DNA of 64,000 bases from Theropithecus gelada (taxonomy: Eukaryota; Chordata; Mammalia; Primates; Cercopithecidae). Below, piece after piece: positions 10,763-22,984 of the stretch (its first letter is position 1; each line of letters opens with the position of its first letter). Location: contig NC_037670.1 in NCBI RefSeq assembly GCF_003255815.1, positions 71,141,624 to 71,205,623 of the forward strand, given 5' to 3'. Below the pieces are notes generated by a model. That model was not told where the DNA came from, made no database searches, and worked only from the letters and a program-made list of their open reading frames with translations. The position numbers were made by a program, and so were the translations under genes.

Positions 10763-13065
10763 TTTTTTTATGTATATGTAAAACAATGAAAGAAAACATA
10801 AAAAGTATCAGTAATAATTATCTGCAGTTTGTGGATGGCCCATAATTTTTATATTCTTCTGCTTATTTGTCTGATTTTGGAAGTTTTCAGCAACGATCAG
10901 TACAAATTTTACAATCAAGAAAAGACGCCATTTTCAAAAAAGAAAAGAAAACACTGCTGCCGGCCCGAGTCCGCTCGTCTGGAAGGCCTGACCACTAGCC
11001 TTGCCTGTAGTCCTAGCCCCCGAAACAGCTTTGTGGTCTTTTCTGTATACTCCTGCTTCCACATTTAACTCAATGTGTGGGCAGAAACAGAATAAAATGC
11101 TGATCTTGAGGAAACACTGCGAGATACTATCAGGATGAAATTAAGAAGTAATTTTAAATAAAGATTGGAGGATTTGTCAACAAATTGGACAAAATCCAGA
11201 GAAGAACCAAGGAATGACTGGAGACCTGAAGCTGCAGGCTGGATACGAGAGTAGAGATGAAAAGAAAATGTGTTTAACTTGGCTAGACTCTAAGTGGAGA
11301 CTTAAAAACAGTATTGGAGCCCAATCAAACCACCATTAACAACTGCCAGGCAGATCCCCATCCTGAGTGACCCTGAAAGGTCAAAACAAACTCTTAAAAT
11401 TTCCAGTGCTTTTAGTTCAACCTGAGGTTAAAGACCATATCTTCCCCACAGTACAGATTGCTTTTGCATGTATGCCAAGAGCTTGTCTTCATTGCACATT
11501 AAAGACGGAAATATAGCATAGAGGATGGAAGTCTTTAAGGGCCTCTCAAAAGGTTCCTGGTGACAGAAGATGCCGACATGGCCAGACAGGGCCAGATTTG
11601 TTTTTTTTCCAACTTTGCACAGTACAAATGCTCTAATTAAATGTTTTTTTCTTCCTGTGGCTCAATCTACCTGCTTGTTTTGTATTTATTTGGGGATACA
11701 GACGTTCAGAAAGAATGATGACAGAAAAAAGAGAAACGGAGTTACATCGAAAAAATGAGGCCAAGAGAGTTCCTGAGAGAGACCCAGGGCGGCACCCAGA
11801 GGGAGAGAATAGGTGATAACCAGCCAGAAACTTGGAAACTAGATTGAGAGAGCAAAGAGAAAGGCACAGGCAGCCAGAAAGAAAGGGGAGAAAGGAGAAG
11901 GCCCCGTGATCTGTCCTGGGACGGAGCAATAGGGAATCTTGACTCATTTGTACTTGTCAGACTATTTAAAGGAGAACAGAGCTCTGTGGCAAGGCAGCAC
12001 TGTTTATTTTTAATATGCCAGTGTATTTTGGTAACAGAAAGGAAAAAAGAGCAAAAGGAAAGTGAGAATGAAGCTAGGGAGCCCTGCACTGACTCTTGAG
12101 AGGCTCTCAAAGAAAGGCCGTGGCATTCCCTGCATTCAAGTAGCTCCGTTAGTCTGATTTGGCCTCCCGGACGCCCTGGCCTCTGCCTAGAGAAGAGGGG
12201 CAGGGCTCCCGAGTCTTGCTCTCCCTTATTCCCATGGATGATGCTTCACAGTGGGGAAAACGATTGTCAGGAATTATCAAGTTTAATTTTGTCAATTCTT
12301 GCTCTGGCTGCTTCATGCTGAGGCACTTAAGCCCTGTCAGAAAGGCACAGACAGAGCAGCCTTTGTAAATTTAGATGAAATCTCTTTTTCCACCTGGTTT
12401 CATACTCAAAGATGCTGCAAGACTCCATATCTGATGGGCTGAGGATCTGGACTTCTCTGGCGTTTCACAGAGACATGCATTCATAGTCTGTATTTCTGCT
12501 TCATTCTCATCTTGCTTGATTAGGAACATGCCGTTAAAGTCATAAAATATAATAAATATTTTCACTCTCTTGCCTTTACTCAGTTGGATTACAACACAAA
12601 AATCTCTTGAGGAAGAAACTTAAAAATTCCCAGACTCACTTTGGTTAATTTTTCACCAAATTAAATTATAGAAATATTTTAACTCCATTGGAATTAATGT
12701 CTTTTCAAAGTGATAGAGACACATGGTACAAGACAACAATATATCATGTCATAGAAAAATACAGATCTGTTATATTGACTCTAAACATGATGTACCTATC
12801 CTCTTTATTAGAGATGCCCACGTATGAAGATCAGTTGAGATATTGCTTGCTCTTGGAAGTAAATTTTTGTAGATTTAAATAAATTCTTTTGAAATATGAT
12901 GCATGTATGCATAAATTTGCAGTTAAATAAATACACCTGTATTGGAGATGTGCTCTCAGTGATAGAAGTGAAAGACCCAAAACATTTGGTACTGTGGTAT
13001 ACTACAATAGTTCTTTGAGCATAGCACTTAAGAAGAAAGCCACAGAGTGGGGCAAGGCTGGACAA
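10763..13065. other. Unassigned non-repetitive stretch
   Basis: No gene or repeat family is recognised. A short GC-richer patch lies at 10955-11030 (gccggcccgagtccgctcgt). Open frames of 60-120 codons on both strands at 11570-12110 overlap one another and lack similarity or codon structure. Purine-rich composition around 11700-12080 explains their openness. Confidence 0.4.
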
Positions 13066-13245
13066 AACATGTCTGAACATCAGAATCACTTTGATAACAC
13101 TGAAAAAATACATAGTCTTGGACTTTGCCCCAGAACCATTGTATTTGAATTCCATAATGAGACCCAGAAATCTATATTTTTAAAAATATTTTTTCCGTGT
13201 GCTCTATCATTGTGAACAATTGGGTTGGAGAATGTTTTATTTTCC
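13066..13245. mobile_element. MER5-like hAT (Charlie) fossil
   Basis: The sequence reads ctgaacatcagaatcacttt, then gccccagaaccattg, then tatttttaaaaatatttttt and ends ttggagaatg. This matches the MER5A/MER20 layout of a short non-autonomous hAT element. It is highly diverged, so orientation and exact ends are uncertain. Confidence 0.55.
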
Positions 13246-14212
13246 TGCCTCTGGTAGCTGAACATGTTCTAAAGCATGATTACCTGTGTAACGTACTCAA
13301 ACAGTGAATTATGCCTTTTAGTGGCAACTAAATTAATTTTTTTTCATATGGACTTCAGTCATTTTTCCCAACACTTTGATTGCCACTTCTATTTGATAAC
13401 TCTAGAATTACACAATCAGTTGTATGGTAGGTACACTTTAGAGGTTTACTTTAACAAAGACATCACATTGATTCTATTTCTGTTTTTCACCATGTCAGTT
13501 TTATTCGGGTGAGTTAATATGAAAATATACCTCCTTTTGAAGGTGAATATTATTTCAAACATTTGTAAGACGTGGTATTTCAGAAACTCTCTTTAGGTCA
13601 CAAGAGAGTTAAGTTTCATGGCAGTTGTTTTTGAATAAAACATATTTGCTAACTCTTCCTTAATACATTTATTTTAGGATATTCTTGGGTATTTTGAGAC
13701 AGAACAGGAATATGGAAGAAAGGAGGAGGAAAATAGAGGAGAGGTGGGGGAGGTGGTGGGAATTCCAAATAATGCTCCCAGTCAGTGGGTCTCACTGTGG
13801 GTTCATGCTCAGACTGCAGGCTGGAAACCAGAGGAAATACAGTCATTGACTCACTGTCACCAACTCTGAGTAAGACTTTTGACCTTTCAATGTCTTAGCT
13901 AATGAATCCAAAAGGAAAGATGCAGTGGGGAAAAAGTAATTCGGTCAAATTGGCCGTGAGGTCTCCTAGGGAAATATAGGATGATAACGGGACTTACAGT
14001 TCCTGTGACCTTCTGTGGCTTCTTTAGTCTGGGAAGTCATTATCATCACAACAGGCAACCCTGTCATTTTTGCTTTGTGGTAACAAGGAAAAAGCCTTTG
14101 ATGTGTAAGTGTGGGATCACTGTGTGAGCTAAGAAAAGAACAGTCATCTCATCCCCTACCCACCAGCTCCAGGTTTTTCCAGAACAAATGGCAGAGAGGT
14201 TTCCATATGGTC
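13246..14212. other. Unassigned stretch
   Basis: No gene is recognised. A purine-rich patch at 13705-13765 (gaaaggaggaggaaaataga) is the only compositional feature. The 65-codon minus-strand frame there is a proline-rich artefact of that patch. Confidence 0.35.
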
Positions 14213-15003
14213 AGCTTTTTAAAAATCAACTTTATTTTACTCATTTTAAGCTTCTACCTTGAAGAATTTCAACCAATGCATACACCTGTATAACTGCTGA
14301 CACAATTACAACATAGACTATATTCTTCACCCCCAAAAGTTTCTTTGGGTCCTTTCTGAGAAAATCTCCCTCCCTTCCCAGCCCCAGTCAACTACTAATC
14401 TTTTTATCACTTTAGACTCTGTTTGTCTCTTCTAGAGTTTTGTGTACATACAGCCACACAACATCTATTCTTTGATATCTGGTTTTCTTTAACTCAGCAT
14501 ACTGATTTTGAGATTCGTCTATGTAGTTTCATATATCAGTAGTTTCTATCTTTTTATGGCTGAATAGTATTCCATTGTATGATTGTATGACCATTTGTTT
14601 ATCCATTCACCTGTCAATGGACATTTGAGCTATTTCTAGTTTGAGACTTTTATGAATAAAGCCATTACAAAAACGTGTGTACCAGTCTTTGTGTGGGCAT
14701 ACATTTTTATTTCTCTTGAGTAAATATCTCAGAAAGGAACAGTTGGTATTTGTGTTAGGTGTTTGGTCAAATTTAGAAGACTGCCAAATAGTTTCTTCTA
14801 AGTGGCAGTATCATTTTATATTTTCAGTAGTAGTGTATGAGGATTCCAGTTTCTCCCTATCTTCCCCAACACTTGCTATTATCTTTCTTTTCAATTTTAC
14901 GCATCCTTTGGCATATGTAATGATATCTCATTGTGGTTTTCCTTTGCATTTCCCTAATGACTAAGGATGTTTAACAGTTTTTCAAGTGCTTATCGGGCAT
15001 TTG
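14213..15003 (-). mobile_element. L1M 3' end, 5'-truncated
   Basis: Read on the minus strand this is the L1 ORF2 end and 3' UTR. On the plus strand the complementary words appear: tatggctgaatagtattcca, atttgtttatccattcacct, ttctccctatcttccccaac. It begins next to taaaaatcaactttatttta, where the 3' end lies. Frames are broken. Confidence 0.82.
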
Positions 15004-15589
15004 ATTACCCGTGGTATGAGTTTCAGAAACAGAACATTTTTATTAACAAGGGAAGAAATTGTCTACTGTGTGCTCTCTGTGGCCCTCTACCTTCTGGCAG
15101 AGGAAGAAGAGGCTCCACCATTCCACTGACTGGTGCTGAGAATGACCCAAGTTTTATCCCAAGGGAACACTCCATATGTCACCACTATTTCCTCCCATGA
15201 GGGATGACAGCAAGATCTCACCTCTGCTACATCCTTTCCTTACAATTCACTTTTCCTTCAAGGTCACTTGTGGCCTTTTTAGCAACATTTTTTTTTTCTT
15301 CTTCAAGCTTCCCTTAGTATTTTACCTGGATTCGCTGTAAAAATATCTGTTTTTGTAAAAGCAACTCCCCAAGATCTGCTCTGGTTGATCCATTCACCAC
15401 AGTCTCCATCTCTAAGATGGTTCTTCCTCTGATGACAGTCATCAAAGCCTCCAGTTGCGGCTGAGGTAAAGTGCTACCCACATTCCCTGATTTAGATCCA
15501 ACCTTCATTTCCCCAGCTGGTGGAGACATCGCCTGCTGACTGCTCACAATTCTCTACTCTGGAACTGCCATCAGGTGGAAGGAACGACC

Positions 15590-15850
15590 TTGTCCTATGA
15601 TGTGCTACCTCTTAGAGGGTTGCTACATGCAATACAAAGAATGAAGGATTCGTACAGAGATAAAAAGTTTCAGCCTTCTTTCCACACTTCAGACATCTTT
15701 GAAGGGCTGTATTAGCTGCAGACTTCCTGTGGAATCAACTGAGGTCAAGGTTGCAAATGCATTGGAGTTCACCTTATCCTTCATCCCAGTCCTGTTTCCA
15801 TCTGCTTACAAATCTCTGTCTCAGAGAGGGTTTTTCCAGGTGTGAAAATT
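15590..15850 (+). mobile_element. Candidate 5' LTR-like segment of ERVL-type element
   Basis: This segment aligns imperfectly with 18650-18965. Shared layout includes ctgtggaatcaactgaggtc against ctgtggaaccatctgaggcc, and ggagttcaccttatcc against gcagttcaccatcctc. Both have a similar terminal block near tctcagagagggtttttcc. The same orientation and the ERVL-like sequence between the two copies suggest an LTR pair. It is heavily decayed. The segment upstream to about 15010 may belong to it but could not be aligned. Confidence 0.4.
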
Positions 15851-15855
15851 TCCAG

Positions 15856-16250
15856 GGGCAGCAATAACAAATTACTACAAACTGGGTGGCTTAAGACAAC
15901 AGAAACATATTCGCTCATAAATGCAAAAGGCCAGAAGTCTGGAATCAAGGTGTTGGCAGGGTCCAATCCTTTTGGAGACTCTGAGGCAAAATCCCTTGCT
16001 GACCTCTTTTCTGACTTCTAATGTTTATCAGCAATTATTGGCCTTCTCCGCTTGGCTTGTAGACACATCACTCCAGTCTCTGCTCCTGTCTTCACATCAC
16101 CTCCTCCTCTGTGTGTTTCTTAAAAGGACACTTGTCAATGAATTTTGGGCCCACATAGGTAATCCGGGATTATCTCATCTCAAGACCTTAAACTTAATGA
16201 CATTGCTAAGACCCTTTTTGCAAGTAAGGCCACATTCGCAAGTTCTGGGT
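15856..16250 (-). mobile_element. MLT1-type LTR fragment (ERVL-MaLR)
   Basis: On the plus strand this reads aacaaattactacaaactgg, gtggcttaagacaacagaaa, ctgtgtgtttcttaaaagga and ttaaacttaatgacattgct. This is the reverse complement of an MLT1B/C-like LTR, the same broad family as 1479-1884. The segment corresponding to the LTR 5' end is missing. It falls between the LTR-like segment at 15.6-15.85 kb and the ERVL-like internal sequence. Confidence 0.75.
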
Positions 16251-16259
16251 TGACAGATC

Positions 16260-18000
16260 CGTTTCTCGTTTTTGTTTTTGTTATTGTTTGGTTTTTTGCA
16301 AAGAATCCATTATTCAACTCACTATTCTAGGAAACTGAGCTAGTACAGTTGTTGGTAGGGGCCTAGGGAGTGTATTTCAGAATGGAGTTTGGGAGCTGGA
16401 TCAACCACCAGCTGGCCAGCAACGAAGACCCCATCACTAGGGGTGAATGGAGTACTGAATGCCCCTGGGGTGCAGTAGGGGGAGGCAATTGTTTAAACTT
16501 ACACTGTAGTGAACTGGGATGGGAAAGAAATACCCTGGCAGGAACCTCAGAAGTTCAAGTATAGTAGTAAGGATAAGGACTAAGGGGCCCAGTAGATATT
16601 ATCTTGGGAAAAGAGAATGAAAGCCTGGGAGTGATACATCACCGATTTAAAGTGAAATGTGAAAACCACAGGGCCTCATCTCACTGGCAGCATACAAAAG
16701 ACTCTCATTTCTGCAGATAGAGGGCAGAAAAAGCCTAGAATCAGTCCCAGGACTTAGTTAAAAGAGTAGCAGACCTCCAGAGGAGACTGGCTCCTTAACC
16801 TTAGCAAGTCAGCTTTGTTCAGGGTAGAGCCCTCATGGGGAGGAGTGGGACCCTATAATTAAGGATGGCATGTTCAAGTTGACGCATTCAAAGTATTGAG
16901 TTCCTTCAGAATCCCCTGACACTCTGGGCCTGCAGAAATGGCCACTCCTCCCGTAAAAGTCTGGACCTTCTCCTCTTATTTGAAGGTAATGCAGAGGACT
17001 CTGCCTAAAATATCATGCCTCCTTTTTTTTTGAGTCTGCTGCCTCCCCGTACCTCCCTTCCTGGCCACCAGACCAATCACTGGGCTCACATCACAATGTG
17101 GGGAAGTGCTGGATTTGCCAAAGGAGGAAGGGGTTAGAGCCCCAGGGAGCTGCAGGTCTAGTCCACAGGTCCCAGCAGGAGGCTGGAGAGCATGTGAGAA
17201 CTGGATCTGAGGGTGTTGGCTTAAAGGAGTACAGCATAAATCTGGGTACGATGAGAGTTTCTTAATATGGAAGCACTCTCCTGTGACTTGGGAGCTCTGC
17301 CCTGGCAGGACCCTAGGAGGCAGTCCTAACTCATTACTGTGATGGCTTCTGAGGCTTGGAGAAAGCAATGGTCCACACCCAATGAAGTAGAAATGCCACA
17401 GTCCTTTTGTTATCCACATGTACAAAAGCATGATAAAGCTCAGAGAAATGAATGTGCTAGAATGGGGCCAGAAAACTCACTATTCTTCAGGAAGACCCGG
17501 AGACCCTCATTTCCCAAAACAATAAGGAATGTGCTGGTGAGATTGGCACAGTATCATGAAGAAGCACCCATAGGAGGTGCTATTTCAGAACTGTTAACAA
17601 TGGGAATGTCAGGACCCTGAAATAATAAAAGACATTAGTAAATTTTGACGGTCAAAAGCAATGTGGCTGCTTGAGCATCCTCATGACATGGAAGCTGGCT
17701 TCCTACAGAGAAGACAATTCAGGAGGGAGTGAGAGCACGCCACGCACAAGCTACCCTGTTAGCGACCTATCCTTGGCTGCACTTCCACAACAGCTTATTT
17801 GTTACAAGTGAGTCATAAGTTTGGTCCACATGCAAAGGGAGGAAAAATTGGGACCACCTTTTGAAAGGAAACAGGTTAAATAATTTGTAAACGTATTTTA
17901 AAACAGCCTAAGGGAAATTCCTAAGGGAAATTTATGCTTCTTATTAGTGCAACACAAGGATTTGTGGGTTTCCAAGTCGTGGTTCCCAAACAGAAACGTA
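16260..18000 (+). mobile_element. Probable decayed ERVL internal region
   Basis: Low-repeat sequence leading without visible interruption into the dUTPase-like part at 18.0 kb. I infer it is eroded ERVL pol/gag-derived DNA from its position between LTR-like segments. Only the last 350 bases or so show wording I associate with ERVL. The 151-codon minus-strand frame at 16976-17431 is antisense and without family features. It could partly be ordinary unique sequence. Confidence 0.35.
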
Positions 18001-18400
18001 TCCACCAGGGGACATTGGACTTTAAGCTTTAGCTGTTGTTCAATCACTGTGGGCCCCTGTGTCAAGAGACCAGCAGGCAAAGGAGGGAGTTGGCATCCTA
18101 GCTGGGGGATTTCCGCCCAATTAATAGGTGGGGAAAGAGCTGCTGTTACCTAATGGAGGTAGACATGAGCACATTTGGCACCAACATGACCCACTGGGGG
18201 CATTTCTTGATATCCTCCTGTCCAATTTTTTCAGTCAGTGAACATATGCAGTAATCATGGCCTGAGAGTCTGGGAAACATCCAGGTAAGCCACCTAGACT
18301 AGACAAGGTGCTAGCCATGAGCAAAGGGAATCTAGAACAGACACGGAGGAGGAAGGTAATGAGCTTGCAGCCAGGTGGTAGTTCATTCATCCCACGAATC
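18000..18400 (+). pseudogene. Decayed ERVL dUTPase region
   Basis: ERVL-class endogenous retroviruses carry a dUTPase domain at the end of pol. Here the plus strand shows its remnant in more than one frame. The open stretch 17947-18153 contains ITVGPCVKRPAGKGG, in the style of an ERVL dUTPase. A further piece in another frame at 18308-18360 reads SKGNLEQTRRRK, in the style of the segment near the end of that region. The match is broken by frame changes and stops, so nothing functional is encoded. The recognition rests on remembered family wording and was not checked by alignment. Confidence 0.6.
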
Positions 18401-18649
18401 TTTCCCATTCATCTGTCTTGTGCAATTTTCCCAAGAAAAGAGGGCATCAAGGATTCTGGAGGGGCTTTATCCAGTTGGGGTAAACTTGACATCTGAAGAA
18501 AATGCATCCAGGTTGCACAAAGGTGGGCCATGTTGGATTCTGGGGCTCATCCCCAGAGACTTACTCTCTTCAAGGTGGAGGCACTTCTTTCTCCAGCTGC
18601 TCGATGTTGCCTGCTGGTGGCTCATGGCCAAGTCCTTCTCCAGAGAAGG

Positions 18650-18965
18650 CCCTTAGTTGAGAGAACAGGCTCTTCCAAGGCTATTACTTCCCTCCCTTGG
18701 GACAGCCTACTTTCAACTGATTGAATGTGAAGGTACAAAGCCCAGTGCCCTTACTTCAATTTGGGGCATTTATGAAGAGCCATCCTGGCTCCAGAGCCTT
18801 CTGTGGAACCATCTGAGGCCTTGTTGCAATTCCACTGCAGTTCACCATCCTCTGCTCAGCCCTTCTATTCTCACTGCCTTACAGCTGCTGCTCTTGAGTG
18901 CCTTCCCCCAATAAATCCCCTGCTCACTAATACTGACCCTTGGAACCTATTTCCCAGAGAACTCA
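18650..18965 (+). mobile_element. Candidate 3' LTR-like segment of ERVL-type element
   Basis: This follows the dUTPase relic as a 3' LTR would. It contains a polyadenylation signal in ccttcccccaataaatcccc and a downstream block ccttggaacctatttcccag. It pairs with the diverged segment at 15590-15850. The exact LTR ends (TG...CA) could not be located. Overlapping open frames here are incidental. Confidence 0.5.
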
Positions 18966-19353
18966 TCAATGACACCACCGCTTATTGTGCAAGCTTGTCT
19001 ATCTAAGCTCTTTCTATATATGTCATCTCTATAAACCCACTCAATAATTCTTCGAAGTCTCTACTATTCATATCCACATTGTACAGATGAGAAATCAGAA
19101 ATCATTTACTGAAGTTCACAGATATAATAAACAGCAGTTAGCTTTCAACCCAGATCTGACTCTAGAGCCCGGAGTATTAACAGGTACCTTTGAACCTTTC
19201 TAATTTTGTGGTCCTAAGAGTGTCATATTTATTTAGCATAAAGATTTTGTCACGTTCCTGGATGCTCTCATAAATGATAGTATAGATGTAGCAGGTGTAC
19301 AGGTTAGCTTTGCTGCAGTAACAAACAACCCGAGTCTCAATGGCTGATAAATA

Positions 19354-19821
19354 CAGTCAGACCTCCATTTCCATGGGTTCTGAATTGATGGATTCAATCA
19401 GCCACAGGTTGAAAATATTCAGGGAACAAAAATGGATGGTTTTGTCTGTACTGAACATGTACAGACATTTTTCTTGTCATTATTCCCTAAATAATACAGT
19501 ATAACAACTATTTATTTATGTAGTATTTACATTGCATTAGGTATTATAAGTAATCTAGAAATGATTTGAAGTATATAGCAGTACATAGATTATACACAAA
19601 TACTACACCATATGGTAGATATGAGCACATCTGTCACCAACATAACCCATTGGGGGCATTTATTGGTATTGATACATTTCTTAGTATAGTATCTGTGTAT
19701 AACCAATGTATGGGTGTATACTTTAAATTATTTTATGTATACATGGACTTGAACATCCATAGATTTTGGTATTTGTTGTGGGTTCCTGAACCAATCCCCC
19801 ACAGATACCGAGGAACAACAG
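19354..19821 (+). mobile_element. MER2 (Tigger-related DNA transposon) with internal insert
   Basis: It starts cagtcagacctccatttcca and ends ccgaggaacaacag, flanked by TA on both sides (19352-19353 and 19822-19823). Internal words ctgtactgaacatgtacaga, cattattccctaaataatac and ggtattataagtaatctaga fit MER2. The copy is 468 bp instead of about 345 bp because of a foreign segment at about 19611-19729. Confidence 0.85.
19611..19729 (+). repeat. Insert inside MER2 resembling ERVL dUTPase segment
   Basis: About 119 bases here have no place in MER2. Their first 54 bases (19615-19668) match 18159-18212 at about 87 percent: gtagatatgagcac against gtagacatgagcac, then tgggggcatt shared. The rest of the insert does not align clearly. 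It looks like a short copied fragment from the ERVL-like element 1.45 kb upstream, or from another ERVL copy. Confidence 0.6.
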
Positions 19822-20130
19822 TATTGATTTCTTGCTCACATTACATGTCGGCTGCTCTCAGTGGGCTTTGTGGCTTTCCTCCACACGTCTTTTCTTTCTA
19901 GGAGCAATGCTAAAGATTCAGCCCCTATTTGGGGTATATCCTTCTTACATTAGAGGGAAAAGACCAAAAGAACGGATGGAAACTTGTGATGGGGTATGTT
20001 ATATCTGCTCACACAAGCACGTTACTCTGCAGGCCCAGAAACAATGGTGGTGATATGCGATCCTCTTACCAGGAAAGTGGAAGTGAACGATTATGAACAA
20101 TACTGCAATTGACTGTAGCAGATATCCATG

Positions 20131-22034
20131 TCAGGGCTGTAGCAACTTAATAATTCATTTTTACCAGTTAAACAGTTTCAGTACATAAATTATTTATGCA
20201 ACACATCTTAGGTGCTGGGAAATGCTTATGTGGTGAGGTTACCATGATTGCTATTCATCTAAGGAACCCATGGTCAAGCAGGTGTCTATTCTTTGGCCAC
20301 TTCCCATGGATGTTGTACACCTTAGGGACTCTTCCCCCTTTACTGGGACTCTCAGAAGAAATGGCAGTGAGCCACCTGTTGACAAAGGCTTATCTAAAAG
20401 GGAGCTTGAGAAGAGGCGGGAGAAGTCTCATTGGTTTCATCCTCTTTGAAAGAAGGCAACACTTTTCATCTTTCTGTTGTCTAGAAGGTAGCATTATGCA
20501 GAAGAGACAGTGCTGTCAATTTAATCCAAGTGCAGAGAAGGAGTTGCAGGGGTATCCCTCAACTCAAAACCAAGCAGAGGCTTGGGGAGGAGAGGGAACA
20601 CAGTGAATAGAGATACTGTGGAGCTCTACTGGACAAGCCACTGTGATTTTGCAGTCACTCTTGTCTTCCAGGTCAGGGATCCTTTTTGTGACCACAAGAA
20701 AGATTTCTTCCCCTGTGTTTGGGAGGTGTAAGCAAAGGCAGGATGCCTGGATTTGCCATCACAGAGGAATGTAGAGAATGATAGTAAAGTTTTTATTTCA
20801 CAAGGGAGACTTTTGGTCTTCTATTTTTGATATGAAAATAGCAATTTGAAAATACCCTTTCCTTTGCTGTGCTTTCTGTCAAATTTGGTACCACCACGAC
20901 CTGGTGAACTTTACTTGGCAGGCTGCCAAACTAAATACATCTTGGTCAAGTGCCTAATAATAATGGAGACTGTCATGTGGTGGGAAATGTCTTAAGGATG
21001 TTTTGTGGAAACAAACTCCTGAGGAAGCTGCAAAAACCAGAATTCTTCTTTGCTCCTTAAATCAAAATAAATGAGATTAAATTCATCAGCTTTCTTTTGT
21101 TGTATTTGGTGGAAATTTAAATTCCAAATGGTTTGCTTTGACCAGCATTATTTTAAGGAGTTAAAAAAATGGTTTGTATCTTTCAAGGAGAAGTTTCTAT
21201 ATTATAAGAAAGTTCCAAAAGACAGGTTTAAGAATATGTGTATATATATTTATAAATGTATGTATATATATAATATATGTAAACATTTTTCATGATATCA
21301 CTTCTGAAATTGGTTTTACCATATTTCTTTGCTACCCTCCCTCAGTTTCCATATAACAGGCCTCATATTTATTTAATTGGGTTTATAAGATATCTGGGTG
21401 CTGTTGGATGAAAATTATAAATCATTTAAATATCCTGTTAGCATGCTTAAAAGATTAACCCACCTGTTTTACATAACTACTGCAGGGATGTGGAATAAAG
21501 TTAGTGACATTGGCAAATTCTTTGTTCATTGACTTATGTTAGTAGTATTGATCTACAGAAATGAATGCTCCCATTTCTATATGCACTCCTATATTCCTTT
21601 GCCCTGATGCACATACTTTGTTTCAAACAGATTTTCCTCACCTGGAAGATACACAGTTGTGATTATTAATACAAATGCCAGCATTTAGGCTCCAGAAAAG
21701 ACAATGGTGTAGTGTCAGATTCTTAGGGATGGCCCATGCCAGCTGGCACCTTTTTCTCTCCATAGGTATCAATGTCCGTCTTTTTAAAAAAGTTGATTGT
21801 ATATATTGTATTATAATAAAGGTATTATATTTTTAACATCAATGTCTGTTTTATATCCTGTGTGAACTGGCTAGAAATGCCTTTATTTTGAAATTAATTA
21901 ATTAAAGTCAAAGAAATATTTTCAGAAGCTTGTCATAGAGGCCAAAATGTCTTAGCCTTTTGATCTTAGCCTTTTGACTTAAAATACAAATAAACAGAAG
22001 TCAAAATTGACTTTAAAAAAACATACTTTTTCTA
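20131..22034. other. Unassigned stretch with AT-rich patches
   Basis: No gene is recognised. The 136-codon frame at 20196-20606 has no similarity or start context that I can support. There is a TA-rich patch at 21238-21282 and a tandem 14-mer at 21952-21978 (cttagccttttga twice). The interval includes one copy of a 63-base dispersed duplication (21291-21353). Confidence 0.35.
21291..21353 (+). repeat. Dispersed local duplication, copy A
   Basis: Bases catgatatcacttctgaaat through tttccata recur at 23759-23822. A 30-base core is identical, running from tttctttgctaccc to tttccata. I do not recognise a repeat family in either copy. Confidence 0.7.
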
Positions 22035-22339
22035 GGCTAGGTGTGGTGGCTCATGCCTGTAATTCCAACACTTTGTAAGGCCACGGTGGGCAGATCACTT
22101 GAGGCCAGGAGTTCAAGACTAGCCTGGTCAACATGATGAAACCTCGTCTCTAATAAAAATACAAAAATTAGCTGGACGTGGTGCCGTATGCCTATAATCT
22201 CAGCTACTCAGGCTGAGGCAGAAGAATTGCTTGAACTTGGGAGGTGGAGGTTGCAGTGAGCTGAGATCACACCACTGCACTCCAATCTGGGCAATGAGCA
22301 AGACTCTGTCTCAAAAAACAAACAAACACACACACACTG
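22035..22339 (+). mobile_element. AluS
   Basis: Full-length, moderately diverged Alu (ggctaggtgtggtggctcat, acttgaggccaggagttcaa) with a tail converted to a CAAA/CA microsatellite. The 10-base target duplication tactttttct is identical at 22024-22033 and 22340-22349. Confidence 0.88.
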
Positions 22340-22350
22340 TACTTTTTCTG

Positions 22351-22984
22351 AAGACAGTTCTTTAAAAGATAATGATCAAAAGAAACAAATGTGCAAGGTT
22401 TTGTGAGCTTTAACCTGCAAGGAGAAATTTTACTCTACTACACAGACTCCTGTTTTCACTTTTCTGCTGTTCCTGAGACACCAACTTCATTCCAATTAGG
22501 AAGAGGCAAGCACCCAGCACCATGGAGCCACATGGAGCCTTGATCCATGCACTATGATGTGCCTCAGGAGAGCAGTTATGATGCGTGATTCATATTCATA
22601 ACGACTGCGTTGCTCAGAGAGGCCTTCCTACAAGGTCATCAGACATTTGCTGCTGAAAATATTACTTAAGTCAATATTCACATGCAATGTTCATAGAAAA
22701 AAAAGTCAACTCTAGATGGTGATGCATCTGATTCAGAACTAAGTAAATGGTAATTTTGTGACTTTCTAAAGAAATATTTTAAAGTGAAAATAAATAGAAG
22801 TCAAAATAAAAAGTACCACAATGGTCTTGTTTTCTAGGGTATCACATAATGTTTTTTCTTAAATATTTCAAACTGCTTGGGGCTTAAATAATACCTTATA
22901 GTCTTTGGTTCTATTTCAGAAATTCAACTTACTCCTACTTTTTACACCAGCCTAGATGTATAAATTAATTCATTGTTTTCATTC
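22351..22984. other. Unassigned stretch
   Basis: No gene or repeat is recognised in this moderately AT-rich sequence. Confidence 0.35.

Larger units (their letters stand above)
19305..20130. mobile_element. Ancient LTR-like repeat split by MER2
   Basis: Before the MER2 element the sequence reads ggttagctttgctgcagtaa. After it comes ttgatttcttgctcacatta, then ggaaacttgtgatggggtat and ggaagtgaacgattatgaac. This order resembles old ERVL/MaLR LTRs (MLT1/MLT2 style). The two parts join sensibly when MER2 is removed. Family and orientation are uncertain. Confidence 0.5.

Noticed and set aside
16976..17431. 151-codon minus-strand frame, the longest in the window
   Set aside because: It is antisense to the ERVL-like internal region, with no recognisable domain, no supporting exon signals and competing frames on the other strand.
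20196..20606. 136-codon plus-strand frame
   Set aside because: No similarity, transmembrane pattern or repeat-independent evidence. An open frame of this length is expected by chance in 64 kb.
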